This document shows positions 8,535 to 17,019 of a stretch of DNA of 39,992 bases, piece by piece; within the stretch, counting starts at the first letter, position 1, and every line of letters starts with the position of its first letter. The position numbers were made by a program, and so were the translations under genes. Source of the DNA: Promethearchaeota archaeon (GTDB taxonomy: Archaea; Asgardarchaeota; Lokiarchaeia; Sigyniarchaeales; SOKP01); contig JAEOTA010000021.1 in assembly GCA_016840085.1 (NCBI GenBank), positions 1 through 39,992 on the forward strand, read 5' to 3'. The notes under the pieces are model-generated. The model made no database searches. It worked only from the letters and a program-made list of their open reading frames with translations, and was not told the origin of the DNA.

Positions 8535-8936
8535 TTGTCAAAAATAGGATTAAGTATAAGTATGATTGGAGGCATTTTGTTCTTTGCTTTAACGTATTTT
8601 TTTGCGAGACATTATTATAGTATGTGGTCATATGGAGAGGTAGGTGTCATAGGTTTTCTTTTTTATCTTTTTATTAATGGGGGTGCTATCGGTGGATCAA
8701 TTTTAGGATTTAGAGGTAAAAGAATTGGTTATTATATTTGCTTATCCGGAGGAATCAGTTTTCCCATACTGTGGTCATATTTTTATGGTAGTCCATATTA
8801 CTTTCTTTATAGTTTTTTTGAAGGGTTTATTGATGCATTTTACATTTCACTCCCAATGTTACTATTATTTATCGGTGGTATTACCAGTTTTATAGAATGG
8901 CGAATGGAACTAAAAAAAAATGATTTAATCTTTTGA
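8535..8936 (+). CDS. Small multi-pass membrane protein
   Basis: The protein has 133 residues with four hydrophobic segments near 4-24, 38-60, 68-88 and 98-121, and glycine-rich helices (GGAIGGSILGFRGKRIGYYICLSGG). It starts with TTG at 8535; GAGGG lies 6-10 nt upstream and there is no nearby ATG except M10, so the TTG start is reasonable. The end is a short polar tail (WRMELKKNDLIF). No family is recognised. It points away from the broken propeller gene and has no partner downstream. Confidence 0.6.
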   Translation: MSKIGLSISMIGGILFFALTYFFARHYYSMWSYGEVGVIGFLFYLFINGGAIGGSILGFRGKRIGYYICLSGGISFPILWSYFYGSPYYFLYSFFEGFIDAFYISLPMLLLFIGGITSFIEWRMELKKNDLIF

Positions 8937-9750
8937 AAAAAAATAATTTTGCACAAATTGTATAGGGTATATGATTGCTCCCCATATTTCTAAAGGATCT
9001 CAGTATATCATATCAAGTACTTCAGAATATTTTAAATAAAAATAGAAATGTTCAACAAATTATATTTCTATCACACCTTACTCAATACAAATTCCTAATT
9101 TAAATATCAATTTTTTTATTAAAATCATATCCATTAGTTTAATGCTTCTTCTCTTGAAAAGAATTTTTTATACAATTTATCTGTTTTTTCGGGTCTTATC
9201 GGTATGTCCTTAAGCACATGCATAATACCAAATGTGATAAAATCCTCTATTTGAAAATATAGCTTTCAATATTTTTTTCTTACTCAAATGCACTTTTGAA
9301 ATAATATTACTAAAATACGTTTAAGATTTTGAAAATAGGGGTTTTTTCATATTTCATTAATTTTTCTTTATTGTTATTCTCATGGAGAAGTAAATATGAT
9401 TCTATTGGGATATCATTTCTTACAAGATTTAATAATATTTTTTTTAGAGATTATTAGTCTTCAAAAATTCCAAAAAAACATTATTTTATAATGTAAAATA
9501 ATTTTTACATGCAGAAATTGTTTTTTCCATTTCTCACTATAATATTTCAATAGCTAGTTTAAAAATTTGTTCTTTAGATGGTTCATAAATTTTTTCTGAT
9601 AAAACCATTGCTTTATTTTCTTCATCTAAATTTATATATTCCATCAATTACAAGAAGTTTTGAAAGATATCTACCTCTTAGATAAATGGACGATGGGAGA
9701 AACTAAAATAAACATATCTTATTATCAAATTCTAAAATAATAAGAGAGTT
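8937..9750. other. Gene-poor stretch with two short remnant-like frames
   Basis: No full gene is visible in these 814 bases. On the minus strand 9134-9223 reads as a 29-residue frame (MHVLKDIPIRPEKTDKLYKK...) whose frame stays open upstream to about 9270 without a start, and 9537-9644 reads as 35 residues (MEYINLDEENKAMVLSEKIY...). Both have a coding-like composition and may be the ends of decayed genes or very small proteins. The rest is AT-rich with homopolymer runs. Confidence 0.3.
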
Positions 9751-10341
9751 CTACTCGTTGGTCCTAGTGTTCGAATATAGTTTTCCTAACAAAATCTGTT
9801 CCCGCAGATTTCTTCTGCTTTTCACTATTATGGCAATCATTATTAAACCCATAATCACATTTTCCAGAATTTTTGCATATAGGTATCCCAAGCTCATTTT
9901 TCCCTCTAAACCAAAAGCAAGAATTAGTATCCCAACGAAATCATAGGGATCAACAAATGGCCATAATATGGGATTGAATAGATGTGTTAGAATATCCAAG
10001 AGAATATGGAATACATTTCCAAGCATACATGATAATACAAGAACAGGAGTTAATCTACATACATCTTTTACTTTTACTCTATCGAGGCCAAAAAGTTTAG
10101 AAGTCAGAATCGGATACAGAGAGACTGTTACAAATGTCGAGATGATTGTTCCAATAGTAACCGCACCAATTAAACTATGCAAGATAAGATGATCTGGTAG
10201 AATTCCATGGAAGAAGATAAATAGAATTGGTACCTCGATATCCGGTATAAAAGAACCGACAATTAATCCCGGTAAATTTAACCTTTTGTCGAGTTTTGAT
10301 AGTCCCCACGCAAGAGGATAGTGAAGTGGTGTTAGTGGAAT
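9751..10341 (-). CDS. DUF4184-family membrane protein with a non-standard start
   Basis: An ATG-initiated reading gives only 143 residues from 10182, but homology in the same frame clearly continues upstream. It reads PLTPLHYPLAWGLSKLD, then GLIVGSFIPDIEVPILF and FFHGILPDHLILHSLIG, which are the N-terminal signature elements of DUF4184 proteins. The full-length protein has about 196 residues and four or five membrane segments. Where family members have M-P-(L/F)-T-P, this gene has ATT at 10341-10339 just before CCA, and there is no ATG, GTG or TTG in frame before an upstream TGA at 10350-10348. Either ATT is used as the start or the start codon has been lost. The function of DUF4184 is unknown. 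Confidence 0.65.
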   Translation of the reverse strand: MPLTPLHYPLAWGLSKLDKRLNLPGLIVGSFIPDIEVPILFIFFHGILPDHLILHSLIGAVTIGTIISTFVTVSLYPILTSKLFGLDRVKVKDVCRLTPVLVLSCMLGNVFHILLDILTHLFNPILWPFVDPYDFVGILILAFGLEGKMSLGYLYAKILENVIMGLIMIAIIVKSRRNLREQILLGKLYSNTRTNE

Positions 10342-10719
10342 TTTTAATCACTCTTAATAATATTTTTTTTTTAAAAATATCTACCTAATTTTTATATTTA
10401 TTATGTTTTTGAATATATGTAAGAAGTTATAAAATGATTTTTGATTTTGAATTAAGTTAAAATTATTTAAGAAAAAATGATTAAAAGAGAGATGTTACAT
10501 TGGATTTTAGATCTTAATGATAATTGTTATTAATAATCCTCTAAAATTAATTGTACAAAATTCAGATAATGTTCACAAACCTTATAATAATAAAGAAGAT
10601 AAATAAAACACGTGAAATTTTTTAGTAAAAAACCTTTCCTCAAACCATTTTGAAAATTTTATTAAATGTAAAAAACAATTAAATTTTTGGAGGATCAATA
10701 TAATCCTTCTTTAGATTGG
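10342..10719. other. AT-rich intergenic stretch
   Basis: These 378 bases hold no convincing gene. A 19-codon plus-strand frame at 10479 (MIKREMLHWILDLNDNCY) is too short to support. Poly-T/poly-A runs near 10368 and 10620 could end transcription of the leftward virion-like operon, whose last stop is at 10720. Confidence 0.3.
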
Positions 10720-11445
10720 TTATCTTAGTAACTCTCTTATGTAGTAAGCTATATCTGATGGTGGTGTTACTACTATTTCGTCAGGAAGATTAGTTTCAAG
10801 TCGAAGTAAATAATCTCTCACTTCTATTGGACCAATATCGACTAAATATATCTCTTCTTCATTTTTACAATTGATAAAATCGTTAGATCCTCCATAACAA
10901 TATAAAGCAAAGATTCCTTGATTAATTTCAAATGTTTTAATAAAATCTTTAGGTAATGCTTCCTCTAAGATTTGCTTTTTTTCTGGATCCGATGTAGCCG
11001 CAATAAGTTCATTATTTTTCTCATATGTTGCTATGATACAAGCTCTAACATGTTTTAAATAAATTTTATTAATGGGATATCTAGTCATTGTCTTAAAACC
11101 ATGAGAACCTTCTAATTTAACTCCATAACCATTAAGACGATGTTTAAATATTATTTCTTCAATTTTAGATTCTAGCTGAGGTTTCTTGAAAGTGATAGTT
11201 GCTACAACATTTTCAAGGTTTTCTGGGAGGTTATTTAAACGTTCATGAGCCCTTTCCACGTAAACTTCAAGGTCTTCTTTGGAATCAACAACGGGAGTTG
11301 AAAATATACCTATTTTATCAACCATAATATGTGGTATTTTGACTCTTTTGGCTGTTATAATTTCGTTTCGAATTTCACGATGTGCAAAATCCATTTTTTC
11401 TATATCAGAGACCATATCCTCAACAATACTTTTTTCTATTAACAT
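10720..11445 (-). CDS. Unrecognised protein, last gene of the virion-like operon
   Basis: The protein has 241 residues, is mixed alpha/beta and soluble, with no signal or membrane segment. The start ATG lies 12 bases after the stop of the virion/adhesin-like gene and has AGGAGATG-like purines in front, so the genes are co-transcribed. The sequence contains ENVVATITFKKPQLESKIEE, a strand-rich centre, and ends DEIVVTPPSDIAYYIRELL. No motif of a known enzyme family is seen. By position it may be a virion assembly or accessory protein, but this rests only on the neighbour. Confidence 0.55.
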   Translation of the reverse strand: MLIEKSIVEDMVSDIEKMDFAHREIRNEIITAKRVKIPHIMVDKIGIFSTPVVDSKEDLEVYVERAHERLNNLPENLENVVATITFKKPQLESKIEEIIFKHRLNGYGVKLEGSHGFKTMTRYPINKIYLKHVRACIIATYEKNNELIAATSDPEKKQILEEALPKDFIKTFEINQGIFALYCYGGSNDFINCKNEEEIYLVDIGPIEVRDYLLRLETNLPDEIVVTPPSDIAYYIRELLR

Positions 11446-11457
11446 TTTTTCATCTCC

Positions 11458-12429
11458 TCATGATTGATGTTCACTTGTAGTCATTCTAAACCATTCAAAG
11501 TCTTGAAAAAGCTTACAAAATTCCCAAATTTCACCTCCACACCTTTCAGATTCAGTCCAAAGAGTGAAACTCTTGTTCTTATGTCTACGAATAAATTTAA
11601 ATGTTACATTATACCAATAATTTGCTAGCATTGGACTAACGGTTGTCCTAAGTTCTGATTCCTCATCAGATTCGAATAAACTACAACAAATTCGTAACCA
11701 GATATCTGACTCCTCCTGTTGTGTGTAAGGCAATCCGATAAGATCAGGTAAATTTGTTGAATATTCATAGAAACAGTAATTACATAGGGGCCCTGGTTGA
11801 ATAAAGTCCCAAACATCTATATTTCTACGTACTTCGTAAAGATATGATCCACCCATAGCCTTTAAAACATACATATTGTCGGTATGCCAGAGAAAATTTT
11901 GACATGTGATAGTATAATCTTCATAATAAGGTATATAAGGAATAGTCCATTCACTTGGCCACCATTCTTGTGTATAAGTAATTTTACCATATAAAGAGTA
12001 TACACGCAAAACAGAAGTTTTTGTCTGTGCATAACCTTCTATCCTAACTCTCAATCCATCAATGTCACTTTTGCCATATATAAGATTATCCCATACAAAT
12101 GATTTCCATGAAGCCGTGCCACCAATAGCAACAGATTTCTCCCCAAGCCATTCACCATCTACATAAACATTTGCAAACAGTGTACAAGTTGATCCAAAAG
12201 ATTGAGCATATGTTTTCACTTCAATTTTCGTATAACATGCATCACTTGGACCAACATTTTGCATTTCATAAGTATCATATGCACTGCCAGTATAATAATC
12301 TGCCTGCACATAATTATTAATATTAGGTGAAATTTCATCAATTTCTGTGTAGTGTGTTTGTGCAGTTGAAACTAAGCCTTTATCTATATCTGCATTTGGT
12401 TTAACATTTGCTGTTTGTGTCTTACCCAT
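11458..12429 (-). CDS. Virion- or adhesin-like beta-rich protein
   Basis: The protein has 323 residues and no signal peptide. The N-terminal part (about 8-155) resembles beta-sandwich modules of viral structural and surface proteins. It opens with PNADIDKGL and THYTEIDEISPNINNYVQ, then YDTYEMQNV, then repeated strands ending LFANVYVDGEWLGEKSVAIGG, WKSFVWDNL and GLRVRIEGYAQ, the pattern of a jelly-roll or carbohydrate-binding fold. The second half is tryptophan- and tyrosine-rich with several cysteines (CNYCFYEY, CCSLF, CGGEIWEFC). The start overlaps the upstream gene by 8 bases. The lack of a secretion signal fits a virion component better than a cell-surface protein. The assignment rests on fold-like pattern, not a catalytic motif. 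Confidence 0.5.
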   Translation of the reverse strand: MGKTQTANVKPNADIDKGLVSTAQTHYTEIDEISPNINNYVQADYYTGSAYDTYEMQNVGPSDACYTKIEVKTYAQSFGSTCTLFANVYVDGEWLGEKSVAIGGTASWKSFVWDNLIYGKSDIDGLRVRIEGYAQTKTSVLRVYSLYGKITYTQEWWPSEWTIPYIPYYEDYTITCQNFLWHTDNMYVLKAMGGSYLYEVRRNIDVWDFIQPGPLCNYCFYEYSTNLPDLIGLPYTQQEESDIWLRICCSLFESDEESELRTTVSPMLANYWYNVTFKFIRRHKNKSFTLWTESERCGGEIWEFCKLFQDFEWFRMTTSEHQS

Positions 12430-12958
12430 TTTTTTTCACCTTCACTATTGGTTGTTTATTTTCTCTTTCTACAAATTCAAGTCCTGCTTTATCGTACATT
12501 TTTAATACTCTATTTATATAAGCATCTACAACTTCTTGAGTTATTACTTCTTCTCCCCAAAACGCTTTAGATGATACTTCAATATATTCATCAGTACATG
12601 GATCAATATATCCCTCCATCTCTTCTTCTTTTAATATTTCAGCAATTTTTTCAGCATGTGAAAAAATAACCTTACTTTCGAATTCAGGACTCCATTTTTC
12701 TTTAGTAAAGTCCTTTAAAAAAGTGTACATCAAGAAAAAACGTCCTGTTGCTCTTTGAAACGCTAAAGTCTGTATAAAGTCTTGGGTTTCTTTCATATAT
12801 AACCGAAACGTACCACGTGTTTGAAATGCATTGACTAAACGACTTTCTTCCAAATCTTCTATTTCTAATTTTCTTAAGGTCGATAAAAATTCATCTATTC
12901 CTTTAAAATCATTTTTTTTAATTTCTTGCCACAAATTTAATACATCTCTAATGGACAT
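12422..12958 (-). CDS. Unrecognised protein, first gene of the virion-like operon
   Basis: The frame is open from 12991, but the ATG at 12958 (MSIRDVLNLWQEIKK) gives a more natural start and lies about 25-35 nt from a TATA box at 12990-13003. The protein has about 178 residues, is mostly helical and charged: ESRLVNAFQTRGTFRLYMKE, FQRATGRFFLMYTFLKDF, and a lysine-rich end. No family is recognised. It overlaps the virion/adhesin-like gene by 8 bases, so the two are translationally linked. Confidence 0.55.
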   Translation of the reverse strand: MSIRDVLNLWQEIKKNDFKGIDEFLSTLRKLEIEDLEESRLVNAFQTRGTFRLYMKETQDFIQTLAFQRATGRFFLMYTFLKDFTKEKWSPEFESKVIFSHAEKIAEILKEEEMEGYIDPCTDEYIEVSSKAFWGEEVITQEVVDAYINRVLKMYDKAGLEFVERENKQPIVKVKKNG

Positions 12959-12988
12959 TGATTTAATATATAATATATTAGAAATGGG

Positions 12989-13003
12989 CAATATATTTAA
13001 ATT
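12989..13003 (-). promoter_or_regulatory. TATA box of the virion-like operon
   Basis: On the minus strand AATTTAAATATATTG lies 30-45 nt before the ATG at 12958. Operator-like copy B (13009-13040) abuts it on the upstream side, covering the BRE and activator region, so a bound protein would directly affect initiation. Confidence 0.4.
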
Positions 13004-13008
13004 TTATT

Positions 13009-13040
13009 ACTATATCTGTATAGTAAATATATAGTATTTT
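13009..13040. repeat. 32-bp operator-like element, copy B
   Basis: The element reads ACTATATCTGTATAGT followed by a further TATAGT half-site and TATTTT. It differs from copy A (6776-6807) at one base, which breaks one position of the left palindrome arm. It lies between the stop of the 75-residue RHH gene and the promoter of the operon at 12958, in the same arrangement as copy A. Confidence 0.6.
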
Positions 13041-13078
13041 ATAAATTAGGGATCTCCGCCAAGATTATCTATAATTCA

Positions 13079-13306
13079 TTACTTTTTAAATTTTTTTATG
13101 TCCTTTGGGGTATCTACTTCAGTGTCTTCTTGAGCTAATTGGGTCATTTGATAATTGAGCCGTATCAATTCTTTAGCAATTTTTCGCGTCCCATCAATAA
13201 CTGCCTCAGAATGAGAGCGATAGAAATCTTTACCGTATTTTAGTATCAGATTTATTAATCTTTCAGGAATCTGCACACTTCTATACTCTTTTTTTGCTTT
13301 TGTCAA
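13079..13306 (-). CDS. Ribbon-helix-helix DNA-binding protein
   Basis: The protein has 75 residues and the layout of an RHH/CopG-type repressor. The strand YRSVQIPERLINLIL is followed by a turn (KYGKDFYRSHSEAV) and a second helix (DGTRKIAKELIRLNYQM), with a polar tail. RHH proteins bind DNA as dimers through the strand and often control their own replicon, copy number or toxin genes. It is the last gene of the primase operon, 14 bases after the RNase H-fold gene, and is directly followed by operator-like copy B. Its helices are almost identical to those of the membrane-anchored protein at 6822. Confidence 0.75.
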   Translation of the reverse strand: MTKAKKEYRSVQIPERLINLILKYGKDFYRSHSEAVIDGTRKIAKELIRLNYQMTQLAQEDTEVDTPKDIKKFKK

Positions 13307-13320
13307 CGTTCAATTCAGCT

Positions 13321-13989
13321 CTATATTGTATACAATTTTAACCATCGTTGTAAAAAAATAATTCCTTCATTTAATAAGCAATTATGATTATGAGCAATAA
13401 TATCTTCGAATTTCTGAATGCTATATAGCTTATCTATTAATTGCGTATTTCGAAACAGAGAATCTCCTGTTGTTCGTATGGATTTCGGATGTAAAGAATA
13501 AACTGCTTCTGTTAACGACTCATATGGCTCTTTTTGAAGATTAATAATAGGGAGTATCTCAACAAATTTATAGGCCTTAAGATCATATCCTTGCACTTCT
13601 AAATACCGATATATCCTTAGAATTTCTTCTTTTTCATGAGTACTAAATGAGAAAAGTGTTACTTCTCGTGTCTGTTTTAAAATTTCTAAAATAGTTAAAT
13701 AAAGCATATCCTGATAACTGCTATTTTCAATATAAAAAGTAAATAGCACATCATGTAAGAACAACCCACCTAAAAAAGTTGGATTTCCCTCGAAATCAAT
13801 AATTCCAATACGATAGGTATCTGGTATGGGATTAAATAAACTCTCCTTGTTATATTGTATGGTTTTTTTTACATATTTTACGTTAGGATCTCGTGGAATA
13901 GCTTCTATATGGGTAATTACCGGCTTCACACGAAATTGATTAAATATACTCCTTATAAGGTTCCATTTTTGCAACTCATTTAATTCCAT
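13321..13989 (-). CDS. RNase H-fold (DEDD-like) exonuclease-like protein
   Basis: The protein has 222 residues. RIGIIDFEGNPTFLGGLFL (D65, E67) resembles the first DEDD exonuclease motif as found in the RNase_H_2/YprB-like group, where a D-x-E-G strand is followed by a glycine-rich second strand. Next come VTLFSFSTHEKEEILRIYRYL, which corresponds to the second motif region, and a C-terminal helix IAHNHNCLLNEGIIFLQRWL. The latter is like the last motif, but with asparagine and cysteine where active enzymes have aspartate, so activity is uncertain. It lies 5 bases after the primase stop, which supports a role in the same replication process, such as primer or end processing. Confidence 0.5.
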   Translation of the reverse strand: MELNELQKWNLIRSIFNQFRVKPVITHIEAIPRDPNVKYVKKTIQYNKESLFNPIPDTYRIGIIDFEGNPTFLGGLFLHDVLFTFYIENSSYQDMLYLTILEILKQTREVTLFSFSTHEKEEILRIYRYLEVQGYDLKAYKFVEILPIINLQKEPYESLTEAVYSLHPKSIRTTGDSLFRNTQLIDKLYSIQKFEDIIAHNHNCLLNEGIIFLQRWLKLYTI

Positions 13990-13994
13990 TTTTC

Positions 13995-16289
13995 TTATGC
14001 CTCCTTTTTTGGTAATTCAAGATAGGCTCTTACAAATTTAACTGCTGATGAATACAATTTTATGACAAAATAAATAGCTTTTATCAACTGTTCTTCTTTG
14101 TTTTCTACTAACTCATACTCTACTTCTCCAATATAATATCGAACTAAATCGACAAGCAGAAACGAATTAGTATAGAATTCTTTTATGCTTGTAATTTGTT
14201 GTTCTGGAAGTGTTGAGATGTCTTCCAAAATAATATGGTGTAACAGCGTATCAATTGCAATATTAAAGATCTGTTTAGTTTGGTTGAGGAAATTCGTAAA
14301 TTCCATTTCACTTTTAAGCATAGTAACTATCTGATCTTCATTATCCTGGAAAAACACGTCTGATTTCAAATGCGAGAAAAATTCAATATAATATAGGGTA
14401 TTAAGCTTATGCCGAAACACCGGAAATTTAATTTTTGTATCTACTAAATGGAGTTTTAGCAGGGAGATGATGCAACCTATATTCTGAATATGGAGTCTAA
14501 TTCCCATATTGTTCAAAAATAAAAAAAAAGTATGCAGATCCTTTCCCTCACAATGAAATGCTTGATTTTCAATGTAGCTATAGAAGCTTTTTAACTCGTA
14601 AAACCGATACCAAAAGTTAAAGCTAGCCGGAGTTCTCTCTATTGCATGGATAGTGCCAAATCTCAAGAGGATTAACAATGAAGGATATAATTTATCAGGA
14701 CGTAAAAGATGTGTTATATGGTTACTATTTACCTGATATGGTTTTTGAAGGAAAAGCTCTACATTATCAGACTTAAATTTTTCTAGTACATTTTCTATTT
14801 TCGCCTCCTCAAGTAATTGAGTATAGGTTAAACATGGTTCTGAAAATTTCTTTTTTTCCACATTAAATATTGGAATGGAAATAAGTTTCGAGGTTGGATG
14901 TGGAGAAAATAGGCGAAATACACCCCTTCCCATAGAGCTGCAATCAAGCAATATTGCAAAAAGGTTTTTTACTTCAGGAGAAAGACAGTATAATTGATAA
15001 GGATGATTGATTCTTAGTTTATAGCGTAATTCTGGGGGTATTTTAATAGTACCCTTATAGACAGTATACAACAATAATGATTGGAGAAAAGATTTTGCAC
15101 ATTTGAACTTATCAGAAATACTACTTTTTGCTTCTTTTTTTAGGGTTCGAATACCTGGGACAATAGTAGAATCATATATTTCTGGAAAAGATACATAATT
15201 TTCAACATCAGTAATAGTATCTGGTTTCACAGAAAGTAATAAATGTATTCCCTTTGCGCCTGAAAATATAATTAAAAAACAAGGAAGATTAAAACCTAAT
15301 GCTGTTCTGGTAATTGCTTTTGCCGTATTAAGTGTTAACTCCCAAATAACTTGTGGGGTAAACATACTGTATAATACCGAAGGCACATCAATGTCGATTA
15401 AAAAATAGAGTAGTGAATCTTTAGTACTTTTGGTTGAGCAATAGATGCCAATTATATTATTTTCCTTAATAATCTTTGTAAATTTTTCATGTGGGGTGGT
15501 CTTTGTTATGGTGTGGTGAAATTTCATCTTTGTGCCACCAATTGACACTGTTCTTCTTTTTTGTGGAACTCTATCTTCTTTTGCAATATCTAGGGTAATT
15601 TCTGCATGAGTATCTGCGCCATTTGGAAAAATATAATTCTTAAATATTCTATAGTAGTATTTATGTCCTAAATAGTCATGAATTAAGTCTAGATCATCTA
15701 TAGAAACAAAATTTCTTACTTCATCTAAAGGCTTTTTTTCTAAACTAGTTTCTAAGAGTAATTGTGTTCTCGTCTTTCCTTTATACAAAATATATACTTT
15801 GAATGATATCTGTTCTGAAAACGCAAGTTCCTCGAGCTGAAATAATCTTACAATGCTGATGAGATCTATTATAGAAATTCTATCTGTACTACATTCTAAT
15901 TCTATGGTATTGATCTTTTTATCTTTTTCAGAAAGTTCTGAACTTGAAAAAGATACTGAATTTTTCAGTGTACTAAACTTACTTAAAGAGTAATGTAATT
16001 TTGTTATTAAGTTTTTGATGGCATTGGAAGTCATATCTGTTACTTTATCTATTAGAGCAGTAAGTTCATGGCTTTTAATTTGTCCTTGTTCATAGAATTC
16101 ATGAATCATTTCAGTATCAGGAGTAGTAATTGATAGTGTGATGTGTATCTTCTGAGCGATATTCCAGAGAAAGTTATCCTTTTCCTGTAATTTTGTTTTA
16201 AGCATTTCAACTTCTTCTAAAAAATCAAAATTACTGGTTTTTAGATCCTCTATTATATAATTGAGTTTGGTAGCATAATAAGTACTCAT
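13995..16289 (-). CDS. Archaeo-eukaryotic-type primase (AEP) of a mobile replicon
   Basis: The protein has 764 residues. The catalytic core is at about 250-480. LLYFLIDIDVPS gives the metal-binding D299-x-D301; LIIFSGAKGIHLLLSV gives the S-G-x-K-G-x-H motif with H349; and LLDCSSMGRGVFRLFSPHP followed by SKLISIPI gives the third acidic residue (D449) and the R-x-x-x-S-x-H-x-x-S-K-L-x-S-(I/V)-P element seen in AEP and LigD-type polymerases. Helical regions of about 230 residues in front and 270 behind are unassigned; the C-terminal part could be a PriL-like or other helical primase domain. No helicase is fused. The length and divergence suggest a plasmid or viral primase (PrimPol) rather than the host PriS. 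The start lies 1 base after the upstream gene. Confidence 0.8.
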   Translation of the reverse strand: MSTYYATKLNYIIEDLKTSNFDFLEEVEMLKTKLQEKDNFLWNIAQKIHITLSITTPDTEMIHEFYEQGQIKSHELTALIDKVTDMTSNAIKNLITKLHYSLSKFSTLKNSVSFSSSELSEKDKKINTIELECSTDRISIIDLISIVRLFQLEELAFSEQISFKVYILYKGKTRTQLLLETSLEKKPLDEVRNFVSIDDLDLIHDYLGHKYYYRIFKNYIFPNGADTHAEITLDIAKEDRVPQKRRTVSIGGTKMKFHHTITKTTPHEKFTKIIKENNIIGIYCSTKSTKDSLLYFLIDIDVPSVLYSMFTPQVIWELTLNTAKAITRTALGFNLPCFLIIFSGAKGIHLLLSVKPDTITDVENYVSFPEIYDSTIVPGIRTLKKEAKSSISDKFKCAKSFLQSLLLYTVYKGTIKIPPELRYKLRINHPYQLYCLSPEVKNLFAILLDCSSMGRGVFRLFSPHPTSKLISIPIFNVEKKKFSEPCLTYTQLLEEAKIENVLEKFKSDNVELFLQKPYQVNSNHITHLLRPDKLYPSLLILLRFGTIHAIERTPASFNFWYRFYELKSFYSYIENQAFHCEGKDLHTFFLFLNNMGIRLHIQNIGCIISLLKLHLVDTKIKFPVFRHKLNTLYYIEFFSHLKSDVFFQDNEDQIVTMLKSEMEFTNFLNQTKQIFNIAIDTLLHHIILEDISTLPEQQITSIKEFYTNSFLLVDLVRYYIGEVEYELVENKEEQLIKAIYFVIKLYSSAVKFVRAYLELPKKEA

Positions 16290-16290
16290 T

Positions 16291-17016
16291 TTACATCATT
16301 ACCTCTTCAGCAACATGTTCAATGATATTTGATATTAGAAACTTGTTTAGATCTTCTTGAAAGTCATTATCAACTAACACATTGAGATATTTGACCAAGA
16401 GTAACAGTCTGCAGAGGATGGACATGCCAAAATTTTTTAAGTTGAACTCAACTGAATCTTCCCTACTCTTTACAAGCTCCAAAAGTTTAGTATCTTTTAT
16501 TGTATCTTTAAACCCTTCAAAAGAATCTATAAATAATCGTTTGTCCTTCTTGTGAGAAAGCTTGGAGGTAATAGTAGTAGTGTCTTTTACTTTGACTGGT
16601 GTTATTTCTTGTTTTCTTTTATTTGTAGCAATTACCTTTTTAAAATCCTCTTCAGAATTGTGTTGCATCTCTAAAAAAGTAAATGAGCAGTCCAGATGAA
16701 TTTCTATTTTCCGTCCGTGTATGCAAAAAAACATAAGAGAAATAATATTTATCTGACACTCATCAGGATTGAGAAGTGAATCTACAGGAAATGAGAGTAT
16801 GAAATATTGGGTTCCCATAAATTCTAGATTATTCTTACGTATTCGATAGATTTCTTCTACGCATTTCTCCGGATCGGATATTAACCCGATCTTATATCTT
16901 ATTGTGGTATGTTTTACAAAATCAGAAGCTATGTTTTCAATCTCTGTAGCGTCCGTTTTGTAACAACATACCTTAATGTTCTTAAATGAACTAAATAATA
17001 TACTTACAATTTTCAT
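16291..17016 (-). CDS. Unrecognised protein, first gene of the primase operon
   Basis: The protein has 241 residues. The N-terminal 115 residues alternate strands and helices (MKIVSILFSSFKNIKV, THTTIRYKIGLI, QYFILSFPVDSLL, LMFFCIHGRKIEIHLDCSF), then a lysine-rich linker, then a helical C-terminal part (LCRLLLLVKYLNVLV). No family is recognised. It ends 1 base before the primase start, so the two proteins are made together; a primase partner or origin-binding role is a reasonable guess. The 14-base repeat GGCTAAGAATCGGA ends 4 nt before the start ATG. Confidence 0.55.
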   Translation of the reverse strand: MKIVSILFSSFKNIKVCCYKTDATEIENIASDFVKHTTIRYKIGLISDPEKCVEEIYRIRKNNLEFMGTQYFILSFPVDSLLNPDECQINIISLMFFCIHGRKIEIHLDCSFTFLEMQHNSEEDFKKVIATNKRKQEITPVKVKDTTTITSKLSHKKDKRLFIDSFEGFKDTIKDTKLLELVKSREDSVEFNLKNFGMSILCRLLLLVKYLNVLVDNDFQEDLNKFLISNIIEHVAEEVMM

Positions 17017-17019
17017 TTT

